Shown: positions 34,635 to 45,582, numbered from the stretch's first letter. The stretch: DNA of 64,000 nt from Athripsodes cinereus (GCA_947579605.1 OX388313.1:31375214-31439213); one strand, 5' to 3'. Notes: a model not told the origin generated them from the sequence alone. Made by a program: numbers and translations.

Positions 34635-34818
34635 AGAAAAAAAGAGTTCGTCGGTAGCCTGGAGGTAGAGTCTCGGCCTTGTGAACAAGGGGTCCGGGGT
34701 TCGATCCCAGGTGCCGGCAAATTCCCCTTTCACGACACAAGCTTTTAGCTTACTGTGAAAGGTGTATAAAGTTGTATTTGGGTTTATAACAAAACCCAGA
34801 TATATCTTTTTTTTAAGA
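34635..34818 (+). mobile_element. SINE-1 (tRNA-derived), best full-length copy
   Basis: GTTCGTCGGTAGCCTGGAGG, then TAGAGTCTCGGCC, a canonical B box GGGGTTCGATCCC, the shared body (AATTCCCCTTTCACGACACA, GTATTTGGGTTTATAACAAA) and a TATATCTTTTTT tail. It is preceded by GAGTTCGAGTTCGAG, a short tandem that may be part of the target. Confidence 0.82.
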
Positions 34819-36875
34819 TGTAATTGTCTAGAAGATAGCCTGGCACTTCAATCGGGAAATTATAAGTAAAAATTTCAATACCAACTTACTCCATATTCAG
34901 AACACAATTAATATATCGTTTATTATTAGCGTATTTGGAGGTGAATTTTGGATTTGAAGTAATCCAGATTTATTTATTTCATTTATGTTCTTCGGAGTTT
35001 TGGATATGCCTTCTGCGTTTCGACCCATTTGCTTGGGTTTATTTCAGGGATTTTTTCATGTCTTTTCTTCTTTTACACACATTTTCTGTGCGAATGTTTC
35101 CCATATTCAGTGCATTTCCTTGTTTGCCTTTTATTCTGCTCGTCACTGTTTGCTTCTGTTATCGGGTTTTCTCTTGCTTGACTTTCGATCAGTTCGCGAA
35201 ATGAATGCTTTCTCGTAACATATAGGATGCTATATTTCCTTAAAATCCATGGGATTTTTCATTTATTAACATTCTTATGTGTAAGCTTATGAATGTTCTG
35301 TAAAAGTCTGGTACCTATTCAGAATTTGTTACCCATAAAACATTTATCATCTGTAAAGTAAGCCTCTTATTCTGAATTTCTTTATTTTTTTTACACAAAG
35401 AGGACGATCTAGTGAATACGTGTAGATAGTATACATACTTACGTAGAAGATGCTTTGATGGTATGGACATACACATAGGTAAATAGATAAATAGAGCTGT
35501 ATATTATAAATTATATATTATATATCGACCTTCAAGTATTTTGTATTATGGAAAATATATTGGATCTCAACTCTCGAACATCCAATAATAAACCATTTCT
35601 CCTACAAGTAGTTGGTAATAGAATGAATGTAGTAATAATATTATTATATAGAGAACTAGCCTAAATTGAATTATGTTTTGATCTAAAGGAATGTATTCTA
35701 GGAATATTTAGGATACATAACTTATTGATTTCAAGTCAAAGTTTTAGGTAAAATTATATTGTATAGCCTCTACAACATTCAAGCATACCTATATAGTGTG
35801 TTCCAAGTTGTATCGCGTTTATAATAATATACATATTTAGAACATGTTGTTATTTTTGTTTGTAGTTGAGTTTCAAGGATAATACGATAGCAAGGCTTCG
35901 CTACTATGGCTCTGGTCTAGATTCTGATACTATTTAGGATATTAATCTTGTATCTTATAGATGAAAAATAATATTAAGGGGACTGTCCGGATATTCGGAA
36001 ATGGCAGACCACTGTCTTCACCTTTGCAGTGAGTGCTGTTCTTTATTCTTTATTCTCTCTTATCATCCGTAGGCCATTGATTTGGCACTTGGAATCGTCA
36101 GGCAATTATATAGTTTTTTTTTACAAATGACAAAATAATCAAATTACCTACAACAATACAATAAATAAATAAAGAAATTTCATTGAATCAAAGTTTTTCG
36201 AGTGTAAAAGGCCCAAAATAACTTCTCGTCAGTGTATGTAAAAAATAAATTGTAATAATTATACATAAATAAATTAATTGAATCAAAGTCAATTAGGCTG
36301 AATAGTCCCATTTAGCATTTCGTCGATATTGTAAAAAGCTTTTCCAACAAGATATGTACCTTTTCACTTCTCTCTGATATTCTACATAATTGAGTGCCTT
36401 AACATTACTGGGCAATTTATTATATAAACTTATGCTAAGTTTAGTGTAGGTTCATACATTACAGAATATTTAAAACTAAATAAAACATTATTCACGTTGA
36501 ATTTTTTTTTGTATTTATTTCGTAAAACTCCATTACATACAAATAAATAATATATTATTTTTTATTTGTATATTATTCACGTTGTATAAAAACAAATATT
36601 AAGTAAGAATATATAAATTAACTCATAGTACCTCATTTTATCAAAATAAAAGCAAGCTTTAAATTAAAAAAAAAAAACTATTGTACTGGATAATTATTAT
36701 ATAAGATACAATATGCATATATTAATATTGATATTCTATTAGCCAGTAAAACAGACTGTTCGATAAAATATTCCCGACTTGGAGCGAGTAGTGAGATTGT
36801 GAGAAAAAATTGTATTTTATCTGATGATGTAGGTATATTGTTTAACTGATGATGTACTGTATTGTATTGTTTCAG

Positions 36876-37178
36876 TCGCCGTACTACTGGCCATGGCAGC
36901 AACGAGGTGGTTCGGCGGGGGCCGGGGGCGGGGTCGGGGGCGCCAGTACAGGGGTCACCAGTGTGACGGTAACGGGGACGACTGCCGCGGGTAGCGGGGC
37001 GGCCTCCCCTCCGCCCACACACCCTGACAATGTGGAGTATGCCGTGTACCTCTGCAAGAGGACCAAGAGGAACAGACAAAGGCATGTGCTGGAAGAGTAT
37101 GAGGCAGAGGCCCTCGCCGGACTCAGGAAGAATCTGCAGGCCAAGTGGGAGTTCATCACTATGCAAGCAAACGAACAG
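36876..37178 (+). CDS. RGS7: RGS7-like, DEP/DHEX exon with Gly/Ala/Ser/Thr-rich insert
   Basis: A 303-nt exon (101 codons, phase 0 on both sides) between TTTCAG and GTATCT. It starts SPYYWPWQQ, equivalent to the TPYFWP segment after the DEP domain. It ends with HPDNVEYAVYLCKRTKRNRQ, then EEYEAEALAGLRKNLQAKWEF and ITMQANEQ, matching the conserved R7 DHEX start (YAVYLCKRT...YEAE.L..L...KWEF..MQA). Between them lie about 37 residues rich in Gly, Ala, Ser and Thr (starting RGGSAGAGGGVGG), coded by very GC-rich DNA and absent from vertebrate RGS7 as I know it. The remaining DHEX, GGL and RGS exons are not in the window as far as I can see. Confidence 0.95.
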
Positions 37179-38224
37179 GTATCTAAACGTTTCTTATATT
37201 ATTATAACAGCTGATCTTAAAAATTAAAAATAAATTATCGATTATAGAGTATCGATTCTCTTCTGTACAAATCTATAAAGCAGTGGGGTGATTTCCGTAC
37301 ATGCAAAAAAGCATCGCATGCTTAGCAAACAAGCTAAGTATCGTCAGAAATTGTTGTACAAAAACGTTGAGATAATAAAATATTTAATGAATTCCTATAC
37401 CAAATTGAAAATTTGATCGATGAGGTAGTAAACATTTGAGAAATTGGGTCTTTTCTGAAATTCCTATTCTAAATTGCGAAAATAATAAAAAAAATCATTA
37501 CGAAATCGTGGGCCAGTACAAAAAATCTAGTCCCACCACTGCTGTTAAGGTAAATATCTGGACTTCTGAGATATTTGGGCCTAAGGTAGAAATCTTCAGT
37601 GTGATGTCCAAATTTTCGTGCTAATCAATAATAATAGTAGGACTTTTTTATGTGGTGCCGTTTAATAATTCGTGATCATCTTAATGCCGCCGTGACTTCT
37701 TCCGAACAGCAGCATCTTTAACTTGGTTCTAAGTGTGCTGGTGGACTGATTATCTCTCAATAAAAATCAACAAAAATAATTTAAAAAATCCTGAATTTAC
37801 TACGCTAGATCTATAAGTACTTAACTCAACAGGAATAATAGTAAATAACAATTGATGTATTTAATATTCTAAATTTATGGAAACGTTCTCGGTTAATTTA
37901 TAATGAATAAAAATATTCTATAATAGACAATTCTAACGAGTAAGAATCGTCCATTGTTATGAAGAGATTAAACAAGGCTATTTTAAAATTTTAAATACCT
38001 GATATGAAAAGTTTTTGGGAACATACAATCTACGTTATCTACGTTCTGTAAGCTTTATTTATTGGTACACGTGATGTTACCTTAATATTCCAGCTTAAGC
38101 GACACTCAAAATAGAGACACTTCACCTGTGTAGTTTACAATAATATAACCAACTGTTACCAAAATTATTATACTATATAATTTTATATGGTATGGATAGA
38201 GAGATGAATTTTCTCCCTGACGTT

Positions 38225-38470
38225 TCAGGAAAATAATAGTAAGTTTCCCATTTCTTTATCTAAGTTTTCGAATGCTCTGTTAAAAGCTAGGTATTCTTAA
38301 AACCTAGTAAAATAACATAATAGGACAATTAACATTGCAATTTCAGCGGTGAGGAATACCGCCCATCCTTTATTGACATGGGGAGAAAAACTATCATATC
38401 TTTTATATTATGCACTTTGTGTACTGGCTATACTTTTTTGTGGGTGATGTCGTGATGGTATAGATAGATA
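38225..38470. repeat. Interspersed family D, long copy
   Basis: AGTTTCCCATTTCTTTATCTA, CGAATGCTCTGTTAAAAGCTA, GAATACCGCCCATCCTTTATT and TTTTTGTGGGTGATGTCGTGA. Forward. Shows the full order of blocks. Confidence 0.6.
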
Positions 38471-38679
38471 GACCAAGTAGTTTTTTTTTTTATTAAGATG
38501 ATTATGGGTTTATCGTGAACTTAAATATTTTCCAAAAAACCTTAAACTATGTCAATATTAACGCGCGCCTGACAGATTGAATCTGCATAATATTTTGGTG
38601 AACCGTCTAAACATGTTTCATGTTTATAAACGTTCGACGGATTTGTTTTTTATGTAAGCAAAATCGTCCGGTCCTTATA

Positions 38680-39325
38680 TCGCTTTGTATCAACACCAAG
38701 CAAATTCAGATACCTACCTGGGAGCAACCATAACGCCAGAGGGTGATCTCCGGTCGGAATTACCAAACCGCATAGGAGCTGCTAGCGGGGCTTTCAATAA
38801 CATGAACAAAGTTTGGAAGGCGTCTGGACTCAGCATCAGGACAAAATGTCGCTTGTTCAATGCGTCCATCATCCCAATCCTTCTTTATGGCTGTGAGTCT
38901 TGGCACTTAACCAAAGCTCAAGAGCGGAAGATACTAAGCTTTGAAAACAAGTGTCTTAGAAGGATTTTGGATGTCAAATGGTATGAACATGTCACAAATG
39001 ATGCTGTTCGCCGGCGCACCCGGCAGAGACTTGTAATCTTCGTAATACAGGAGAGACTTGCTGGAACACGTTTGCCCGCGAACAAGAATGCCCAATGATA
39101 GTTGGCCAAAAAGAGCACTGTTCTCCAGTCCGCAAGGGTTCCGTTGGCCCGGGCGTCTCTCTTTAACAATACACCGTTCCTATGACAACGATATCAGAAC
39201 CAGGGAATGTCGTGGAAGGAGGTGACGCAATTGGCGCAAAGACGCTCTGAATGGAGGAGGCTGGTTTCTGCCCTGTGCTCCCGAGGGGAGCGTTGAGGGC
39301 GATGATGAAGATGATGATGATCAAC
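38680..39325 (+). pseudogene. Non-LTR reverse transcriptase C-terminal half (family L)
   Basis: The frame at 38685-39098 encodes DTYLGATITPEGDLRSELPN, then IGAASGAFNNMNKVWKAS, YGCESWHLTKAQERKILSFE and CLRRILDVKWYEHVTND. This is the thumb/connection region that follows the YADD palm in RTE/CR1-like retrotransposons (YLG..I...G....E...RI..A...F..L......S...K...Y......LLYG.E.W). The palm itself is missing (5' truncation), and frameshifts after 39050 break the C-terminus. Its GC-rich 3' end terminates in a GATGAT tail near 39318 and reappears inverted at 17405-17635. Confidence 0.8.
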
Positions 39326-39807
39326 ACCATATTACTATGTTGAGAATTTGAGATTATGAATGCATCTAAAAAACAACAGTTTCGATTTTCGTTTCATAAA
39401 AATGATCGAGTCCATTTTTCTTTTCAAAGCCTCGGTCACCGTTTCGTCTATTTTTCACTTTGTATGAGAATCATTTACGGTCACGCCATTTCCTTTACAA
39501 ATTTGTCGGTCATTTTTTCTTTTTATAACACACCCCGTGAAGGTTATTAGATAATAGTATTATAAAAGTTGAGCCTATTGTCAAAAAGGATTGAGAGTAT
39601 ATTATAAACGACCTTCGAGATATATTTCGATTATTACTCCTTTCTTCACCTTACGATAAAATTATTCTTTGTAATTTATCCTTTTTGTTGTGAAGGAATA
39701 GTTGGTCATACTATCAACAAAAGAAACTTATTTTAATTTACCAGTAGAACTTAATATTTTTTGTTACGTTATTATTCTTGGTTATTTATTTATTTTTTAC
39801 TGTACAT

Positions 39808-42800
39808 CTTCTTCTTCTTCAAGTGCCTTGTCGGGTCCCCCCAACGTTGGCGATCACCTCGGCGAACTTGTCCCTGTCCTGCGCTGCTCGGAACAGCTCT
39901 TCCACACTTCGGATGCCGGTCCACTCCCTTATGTTTCGCAGCCAGGACATCTGTCTCCTACCGGGACCTCGGCGTCCCTCAATTTTCCCCTTCAATATCA
40001 GTTGGACAAGGTGGTATTTTTCTCCACGCAGAACATGACCCAGATGTGAAACCTTCCGAACCTTGATGATTGATAACAGCTCCCTGTCAACTCTAGCTCG
40101 CCTCAGGACTTCGGTATTGGTAACCATGTCGGTCCAGGGAATTCTGAGCATACGGCGATGGAGCCACATTTCAAATGCTTCCAGTCTGTTCATTGTATTG
40201 ACTTTTAAGGTCCATGTTTCACATCCATACAATAAAACAGACCATACATAGCACTTAATCATTCTTTGGCGGAGCTTCAAATTTATGCTGTCATTGCAGA
40301 AGAGTGGTTTCATTTTGTTAAATGCAGCTCTTGCTGCCTCAATTCTGCATTTTATCTCTACATCTGGGTCAAGAGATTGCGTTAGTATGCTGCCGAGGTA
40401 TTTAAATTTCTCCACCCTTTCAACGCTACGGCCGTTCAAATACAATACTGACCCACTGTAATCAAGCCGTCCGAAGGTCATCCATTTGGTTTTGCCGATA
40501 TTTATGGTTAGCCCCAGTCTTTCACCGGACTCGTCAACAAGATTAAGGAGGTCTTGAAGGTCATTGACACTTTCAGCCAGTAAAACAGTGTCGTCGGCAT
40601 ATCTAATATTGTTTATCACAACGCCATTGACTTTCAGTCCCCTGTCTGTGTTGGTGAGGGCTCTTTTAAAGACATAGTCGGAGTAGAGATTAAACAATAA
40701 CGGAGAAAGGATACAACCCTGTCTCACGCCTCGCTGGATGGAAATTGCGTTTGATTTCTCATATCCATGTCTTATTTCGGCTGTTTGGAGCCAGTACAGA
40801 TTTTTAATAAAATTTAAATCCTTGGTATCAATATTGCATTCGACAAGCATTTTTATTAAGTCAGTATGTTTTACCCTGTCAAATGCCTTTTCGTAGTCAA
40901 TAAAGCATGCAACTACCTCTTTTCTTTGGTCTCGGCACTTTTGTAACAATACATTTATAGCCAATAGTGCTTCGCGTGTTCCAAATGCGTTCCTGAAACC
41001 AAACTGTGTATCGTCTAAGTCTTGCTCACATTTACCACGTATTCTGGCATGTATTATCTTAATAAATAGCTTCAGGACGTGACTCATCAGACTAATCAAT
41101 CTGTAGTCTCCACATTTTTTAGGGTGTTGTTTTTTAGGTAGCGTCACAAAGGTGGATTTCAACCAGTCGTGGGGTATGTTCCCCGTGTCATATATTGCAT
41201 TAAAAAGTCTCAATAGGTAGTCAATATTGTCATTGTCAATGAGCTTCAACACCTCAACTGGGATGTCGTCTGGGCCGCATGCTTTACGATTGTCAGAGGT
41301 CTGCATTGCGTGAAGAACTTCCGATTTCATTATTGGTGGTCCGTACAAATTGGTAGAAACATCAGTATCAGGTCTATTGTCCTTAAATATATCATAGATA
41401 TATTTTTCCCATGTTTGTAGAATATCTTTTTCATCCAAAATCAGTTTATTGGACTCGTCAACCAAACATGATGGAGTACTTTTTCTTGTAGTGCCTGTCA
41501 TTTCTTTGAGTTTCTTGTGTAGCTTAAATGCATCATGGCTACGGTTGTACATTTCAAGTTCATCGCACTGCGACTTCATCCACTCCTCTTTAGCCTTTTT
41601 TATTTCATTTCTAATTGTTTTCTGCAATCGCTTGTATTGTGTTTCACTATTTTTGCATTTACGTCTCTCATCCATCAGGTCCAAGATATGGTCCGTCATC
41701 CAATTCTTTTTCTTTCTATGTCCATCAGCTTTAAGATGAGTTTTACAGTTTTCGCTGATTAGTGTTTTAAATTCATCCCACTGTGTTTGTATTTCTTCAG
41801 GAGGGTCCTGACGGAGTTGCCTCATTCCACCGTTGATTGCTTGTGAGATTGTGTTTCTGATTACATCACTTTGGATTTTGGATGTGTCTATTCGGATTGA
41901 TGGTTTAGGCTTTTTTATTTGTTTCAATTTCAGTTGGACGTCGGCTACTAATGGCACATGATCAGAACCGATATCGGCACCAGGGTATGTAGTAACCCTT
42001 TTTACACAATTTCTATAACGTTGGTCCACTAAAATATAATCGATTTGGTTCCTTACAACATCATATATAGTTCCATCTTGAGGGGACCTCCAGGTATATA
42101 ACCTCCTTTTTGGAAGTTTGAACCAGGTGTTCATTGCTACCATATTTCTTTCCTGGCAGAACTCGTATAATCTTTCACCTCGTTGGTTGCTCACCCCTAG
42201 TCCATGTTCGCCAACAATATAAGAGCGACGGCCGTTACCAACTTTGGCATTAAAGTCTCCAATGACAAAATTTATATCACCTCCCTTCAAGCTATTGAGA
42301 GTATTGGTTAGTGATTCATACAAGGCCTCCACATCACTGTCGTATCTTACATCTGCTGTCGGTGCATACACTTGTATGATGTTTACATTGGTTGGTTGAC
42401 AGTGTAGTTGAAGCAGGACTATTCTATCAGAGATTGGGATAAAGTTTTTAACAAATTTTACATAATCTTTCATTACGAATACAGCGACTCCATTTCTATG
42501 GTTTCTATCCTGTGGGTCACTTCCTGAGTAATATAAGTTCCCTTTCTCGTGTTGATGTATACCATTACCTGTCCATCTCAGTTCACTAATACCAAGAATA
42601 CCAATGTTCAATCTGTTCATCTCTTGTATGGTATTATCCAGTTTGCCAGCATATAAACTTCTCACGTTCCACGTTCCTATTCTCAGTTGCGACTTCACTA
42701 TTTTGAGCCGGGAGATTCTTAGCACCCCCTGCCCATTGAAGGGCTGCCCGGGACTAGGGGCCGTTGTTGTGTTCCTCGCCATAGTGAATATCCCGGGAAA

Positions 42801-43127
42801 AGGTAATCAGAGTGGTTTCCCGTTGCCTTCTCTGATGGGTTTTTCTGTAGGGGTCACCTTCCCTTAGCTGGGGGGGTCCGGTTTTATGGCGCCGGACACT
42901 CGCCATTCGCCCACTCATTATCTGCTATGACACTGATGGTAATGTCAGTGGCCACATTGCCCAGGGTTCGCGGGGCCAGGTGACCACTCGAGGACGCTAA
43001 TGAGTTGGACTTGGTAGTAGTGTTGCAGGTGTTATTGCAACATGGCGCATTACGAAATTTTATAGAAGTACACTTTCCAGCAAAGTATACCCCATCGTAG
43101 CCCTACTACCCGTTCGAACCCCAACTG
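39808..43127 (-). mobile_element. Complete RTE-like non-LTR retrotransposon with 10-bp TSD
   Basis: 3,320 bp flanked by perfect direct repeats TACTGTACAT (39798-39807 and 43128-43137). The 3' end (low coordinate) is an (AAG)n tail. The 5' end is a GC-rich untranslated leader of about 345 bp. One uninterrupted ORF fills the interior. Intact TSD and ORF mean a recent insertion that may still be competent. Fragments of the same or a close family lie at 9830-9895 and 13165-13310. Confidence 0.9.
39819..42782 (-). CDS. Endonuclease/reverse transcriptase of RTE-like element
   Basis: A 987-residue single ORF. An N-terminal apurinic-type endonuclease (about residues 35-285) shows IGTWNVRSLY (N39), GISELRW (E67), VIGDFNAKVG (D176, N178), QIDYI (D248) and SDHVPL (D274, H275). 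The reverse transcriptase (about 495-750) shows ACGPDDIPVEVL, CFIDYEKAFD (D629), GVRQGCILSPLLFNLY and the catalytic YADD at 728-731, followed by YLGSIL. The C-terminal tail RRGPGRRQMSWLRNIREWTG is typical of insect RTE-type proteins annotated as 'craniofacial development protein 2-like'. It nicks target DNA and primes reverse transcription there. All catalytic residues I checked are present. The first ATG follows a leader ending CGGGATATTCACT and is chosen for lack of a better one. Confidence 0.92.
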   Translation of the reverse strand: MARNTTTAPSPGQPFNGQGVLRISRLKIVKSQLRIGTWNVRSLYAGKLDNTIQEMNRLNIGILGISELRWTGNGIHQHEKGNLYYSGSDPQDRNHRNGVAVFVMKDYVKFVKNFIPISDRIVLLQLHCQPTNVNIIQVYAPTADVRYDSDVEALYESLTNTLNSLKGGDINFVIGDFNAKVGNGRRSYIVGEHGLGVSNQRGERLYEFCQERNMVAMNTWFKLPKRRLYTWRSPQDGTIYDVVRNQIDYILVDQRYRNCVKRVTTYPGADIGSDHVPLVADVQLKLKQIKKPKPSIRIDTSKIQSDVIRNTISQAINGGMRQLRQDPPEEIQTQWDEFKTLISENCKTHLKADGHRKKKNWMTDHILDLMDERRKCKNSETQYKRLQKTIRNEIKKAKEEWMKSQCDELEMYNRSHDAFKLHKKLKEMTGTTRKSTPSCLVDESNKLILDEKDILQTWEKYIYDIFKDNRPDTDVSTNLYGPPIMKSEVLHAMQTSDNRKACGPDDIPVEVLKLIDNDNIDYLLRLFNAIYDTGNIPHDWLKSTFVTLPKKQHPKKCGDYRLISLMSHVLKLFIKIIHARIRGKCEQDLDDTQFGFRNAFGTREALLAINVLLQKCRDQRKEVVACFIDYEKAFDRVKHTDLIKMLVECNIDTKDLNFIKNLYWLQTAEIRHGYEKSNAISIQRGVRQGCILSPLLFNLYSDYVFKRALTNTDRGLKVNGVVINNIRYADDTVLLAESVNDLQDLLNLVDESGERLGLTINIGKTKWMTFGRLDYSGSVLYLNGRSVERVEKFKYLGSILTQSLDPDVEIKCRIEAARAAFNKMKPLFCNDSINLKLRQRMIKCYVWSVLLYGCETWTLKVNTMNRLEAFEMWLHRRMLRIPWTDMVTNTEVLRRARVDRELLSIIKVRKVSHLGHVLRGEKYHLVQLILKGKIEGRRGPGRRQMSWLRNIREWTGIRSVEELFRAAQDRDKFAEVIANVGGTRQGT

Positions 43128-43144
43128 TACTGTACATACATTGA

Positions 43145-43318
43145 TAAAAAGCTTCTTCTTCTTCTTCGCCCTCGCCTTTATCCCATTTACTTGGGGTCGG
43201 CTCTCCTAGTCCTCATCTTCCAAGTTTTCCGGTCCCCTGCGTCCTCCGAGCGCAACTTTGCCTCCTTCATGTCCCTGGCAATTGTGGACATCCAGGTGGT
43301 CACTAGTCTGCATTGATT
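43145..43318 (-). pseudogene. Non-LTR 3' end next to the RTE element
   Basis: The (CTT)n tail followed by GCCCTCGCCTTTATCCCATT, TACTTGGGGTCGGCTCTCCT and CAATTGTGGACATCCAGGTG is a 5'-truncated retroelement end on the minus strand. It is distinct in sequence from the neighbouring RTE-like element. No open frame. Confidence 0.5.
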
Positions 43319-43781
43319 AAAAGCAAATTTACACAAAAATACATCCATACAATCAATATACACAGGGCGAGTTTATTCAACACCACCTGAATATAAGGCC
43401 AGGACACTGATTCAAAATGGCCGCCTATTTAGGCTATGCATTCAATTGACAGTTTGCATGTGATGGATTTTAATGTCTCTGGTTAGATTCAATAGGGATA
43501 GGTGTTTAAATAAAACAACATTGGGGGCAAAAGCCCTTTATTTTACAAAAAAAATAATACAATAATATATACACATAATAATAATATGTAATAAAAATCA
43601 AGTTTTATTTACAATATTTACAAATTACATTTTACATTGTATCATCATCAGCCTTCTCGCATCCCTTGTTGGATATGGGCCTCTTTCTGTAAAAAGAAAA
43701 ATTATTGGCAGAATCAAGGTTCAATGCATAGCAATAATATGTTATAAAGGGGTTAGTGATGCGAACATTTAAGATATATAT

Positions 43782-45582
43782 TTAATTCAGAATATTAGTT
43801 TGAACAGTATAGGCTTTACGATTCTTTACAGCTGTTTTGATTACGTCATTCCTTTTTTTTACATAATTATTTAATAATATATTAGTGCATGTTTTGACCA
43901 TATGCTTCAAAATTGAGTTTGATGAATGTCCAAGTTTACAACACAATTCTACAAGGAAAAAATCTGCTTTTTGAATTTCATTTATTGTGATATTTGTAAC
44001 TACGTCCCGCTGGTTACTAATATCTAAAAACTTTTTCTCAAATTCTGGGGCAACAGTTTTTGAACTACAACATAGTTATACAACATAACATTTACAACGT
44101 CTGGTTGGGGAAATAACAAGCTACCTCGATCCATACTTCGTATTAACGAATAAGATGAATCATGTTGTTCGTTCATTGGGCTTACGTTAAGATTTGAACA
44201 AATTCTTTTCAAAGTTCTCGGATGAGGCAATGTCAAATTATCTGAATTTCTTAAAAAGTTATATGCATGTGGAGATATTGAGAACAATATGGAATTAAAA
44301 ATTAGCATATGCGGAGTATACCTACGAGATTCTGGTTTATAATTTAGTAAAGTAACTTGCTCAATCAAAAAATCTATTTTACGTTTTCTACATTCATCGT
44401 TATTTATCAAACTTTCAACTTCAATCAATAAATTTTTAACAATATCTAATGCAACTTCCACAGAATTATCTGAAAAATTATTCAATTTCAATTTATTCAA
44501 AATGTTCTCCAAATCATTTAAATTTTGTAATTTCATGGGAAAAATCTTATTATCAAATTTCTTTATTTCTACTTTACCAACGAACAAAGATAATTCTAAT
44601 TTTTCATTTACAACAACGGAAGCAATAACTGTTGGAGCAGGATTGATTTCAATATATAAAAAGCTAATAAGTTGATCTTTATGTATAGTTACCCATTCAT
44701 TTGAAATGGCGTTTGATTTCAAACATTTGGAAAACTCGGCAAATGTTGAAAACATCTTCCCGCTTCATACAGAGCATTTGAGTGAATGCTTTGGGCTAGG
44801 GCAAGTTGAAAATGGTCCAACTCCTTCCGTGCTCTCCGGTCATCTGCACATTCCCTGGGACCCGATGTAGATGGCAAGGCACTCAAATATTTTGGACAAT
44901 TGGGAAGGATGGATGGTACTGCTCCATTTCTCAGCCGCTTATTTTTTAGCTTCAAAACACATTTCTCACCCGAAGAATGATTTTGAAACACAGTTTCTTC
45001 CAAAATATCATTCCTTGTGAAATGAAGTTCACATACCTAGAAAAATATTATTATATTATTGAAGGAATAGAATATGATTGTGAATATGAATCTTTATGAA
45101 TGTCAGAAACAACATTTCCTGAGTAATATGGTATGTTACAAGTGAAGCATCATTTAATGTTTGGTTATGAAGTTTGTTTACCTAGGATCTTTTCAACAAT
45201 AATTATTATTTTTGCTCACGTTTTGCATTGATTATCAATTTCAAATATATAATAAAACAGTGGGGAAATGCATTTTATAGATCAATAACATAAAATTAAA
45301 GGATATTTATCTCAAAAAACATGAAAAAAACACCAGACATAACACCACCATAACCTCAAACACTATCATTAGAGGGTTACAAAGGTAGTTGTTAATTAAC
45401 TATTTCATATTGAAATCACGATTGCTTACCTTAGAATAAATATTTGGATTATAATTTTGACGATGAATTGCCCGTATCCATTTGTCACGTAAACTAGTGT
45501 CTTTAGGAAAACTAAAAACGTGAACTTTCGGACCGGTCGAATAATTCCCTCTGCAATTCGGAACACAGCACTTATAAACCAT
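43782..45582 (-). pseudogene. P-like THAP transposase, deleted and frameshifted
   Basis: Exon 1 (45430-45582) starts MVYKCCVPNCRGNY. It carries THAP cysteines C5 and C10 and ends at a GTAAGC donor. Exon 2 starts at 45036 after TTTTTCTAG and supplies VCELHF (C53, H56), completing the C2CH THAP zinc module with the same spacing as the intact protein at 48341-51154. Exon 2 then continues through GAVPSILPNCPKYL. A one-base shift near 44755-44765 changes frame into the segment with RICSNLNVSPMNEQ (44024-44755). This jumps directly to SMDRGSLLFP, so the central RNase H-like catalytic core (equivalent to roughly residues 330-840 of the inner protein) is missing. A second shift near 44045 leads into a C-terminal tail ending at TAA 43782-43784. 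It cannot be an active transposase. A THAP-only DNA-binding product is conceivable but unsupported. Confidence 0.8.

Larger units (their letters stand above)
26629..36875 (+). other. RGS7: RGS7 intron (10.2 kb)
   Basis: Donor GTAATA at 26629 (non-consensus after the fourth base) and acceptor TTTCAG (36870-36875). Phase 0 at both sides. Besides the repeats listed individually, the stretches 27300-28270, 28800-29230, 29860-30390, 31745-32160, 32300-32905, 33250-33930, 34240-34630 and 34820-36870 are AT-rich, with no recognised gene or RNA. 33600-33890 ends in an (AATA)n tail and may be another retroelement 3' end. Confidence 0.88.

Noticed and set aside
36678..37166. Antisense open frames of 91-162 codons across the GC-rich RGS7 exon
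   Set aside because: They overlap the conserved RGS7 exon on the opposite strand. Length is explained by the GC-rich, stop-poor composition.
39702..40066. Plus-strand frames of 86-115 codons over the end of the RTE element
   Set aside because: Shadows of the minus-strand RTE coding region.
41449..41762. Plus-strand frames of 75-96 codons inside the RTE element
   Set aside because: Antisense to the conserved endonuclease/RT ORF.
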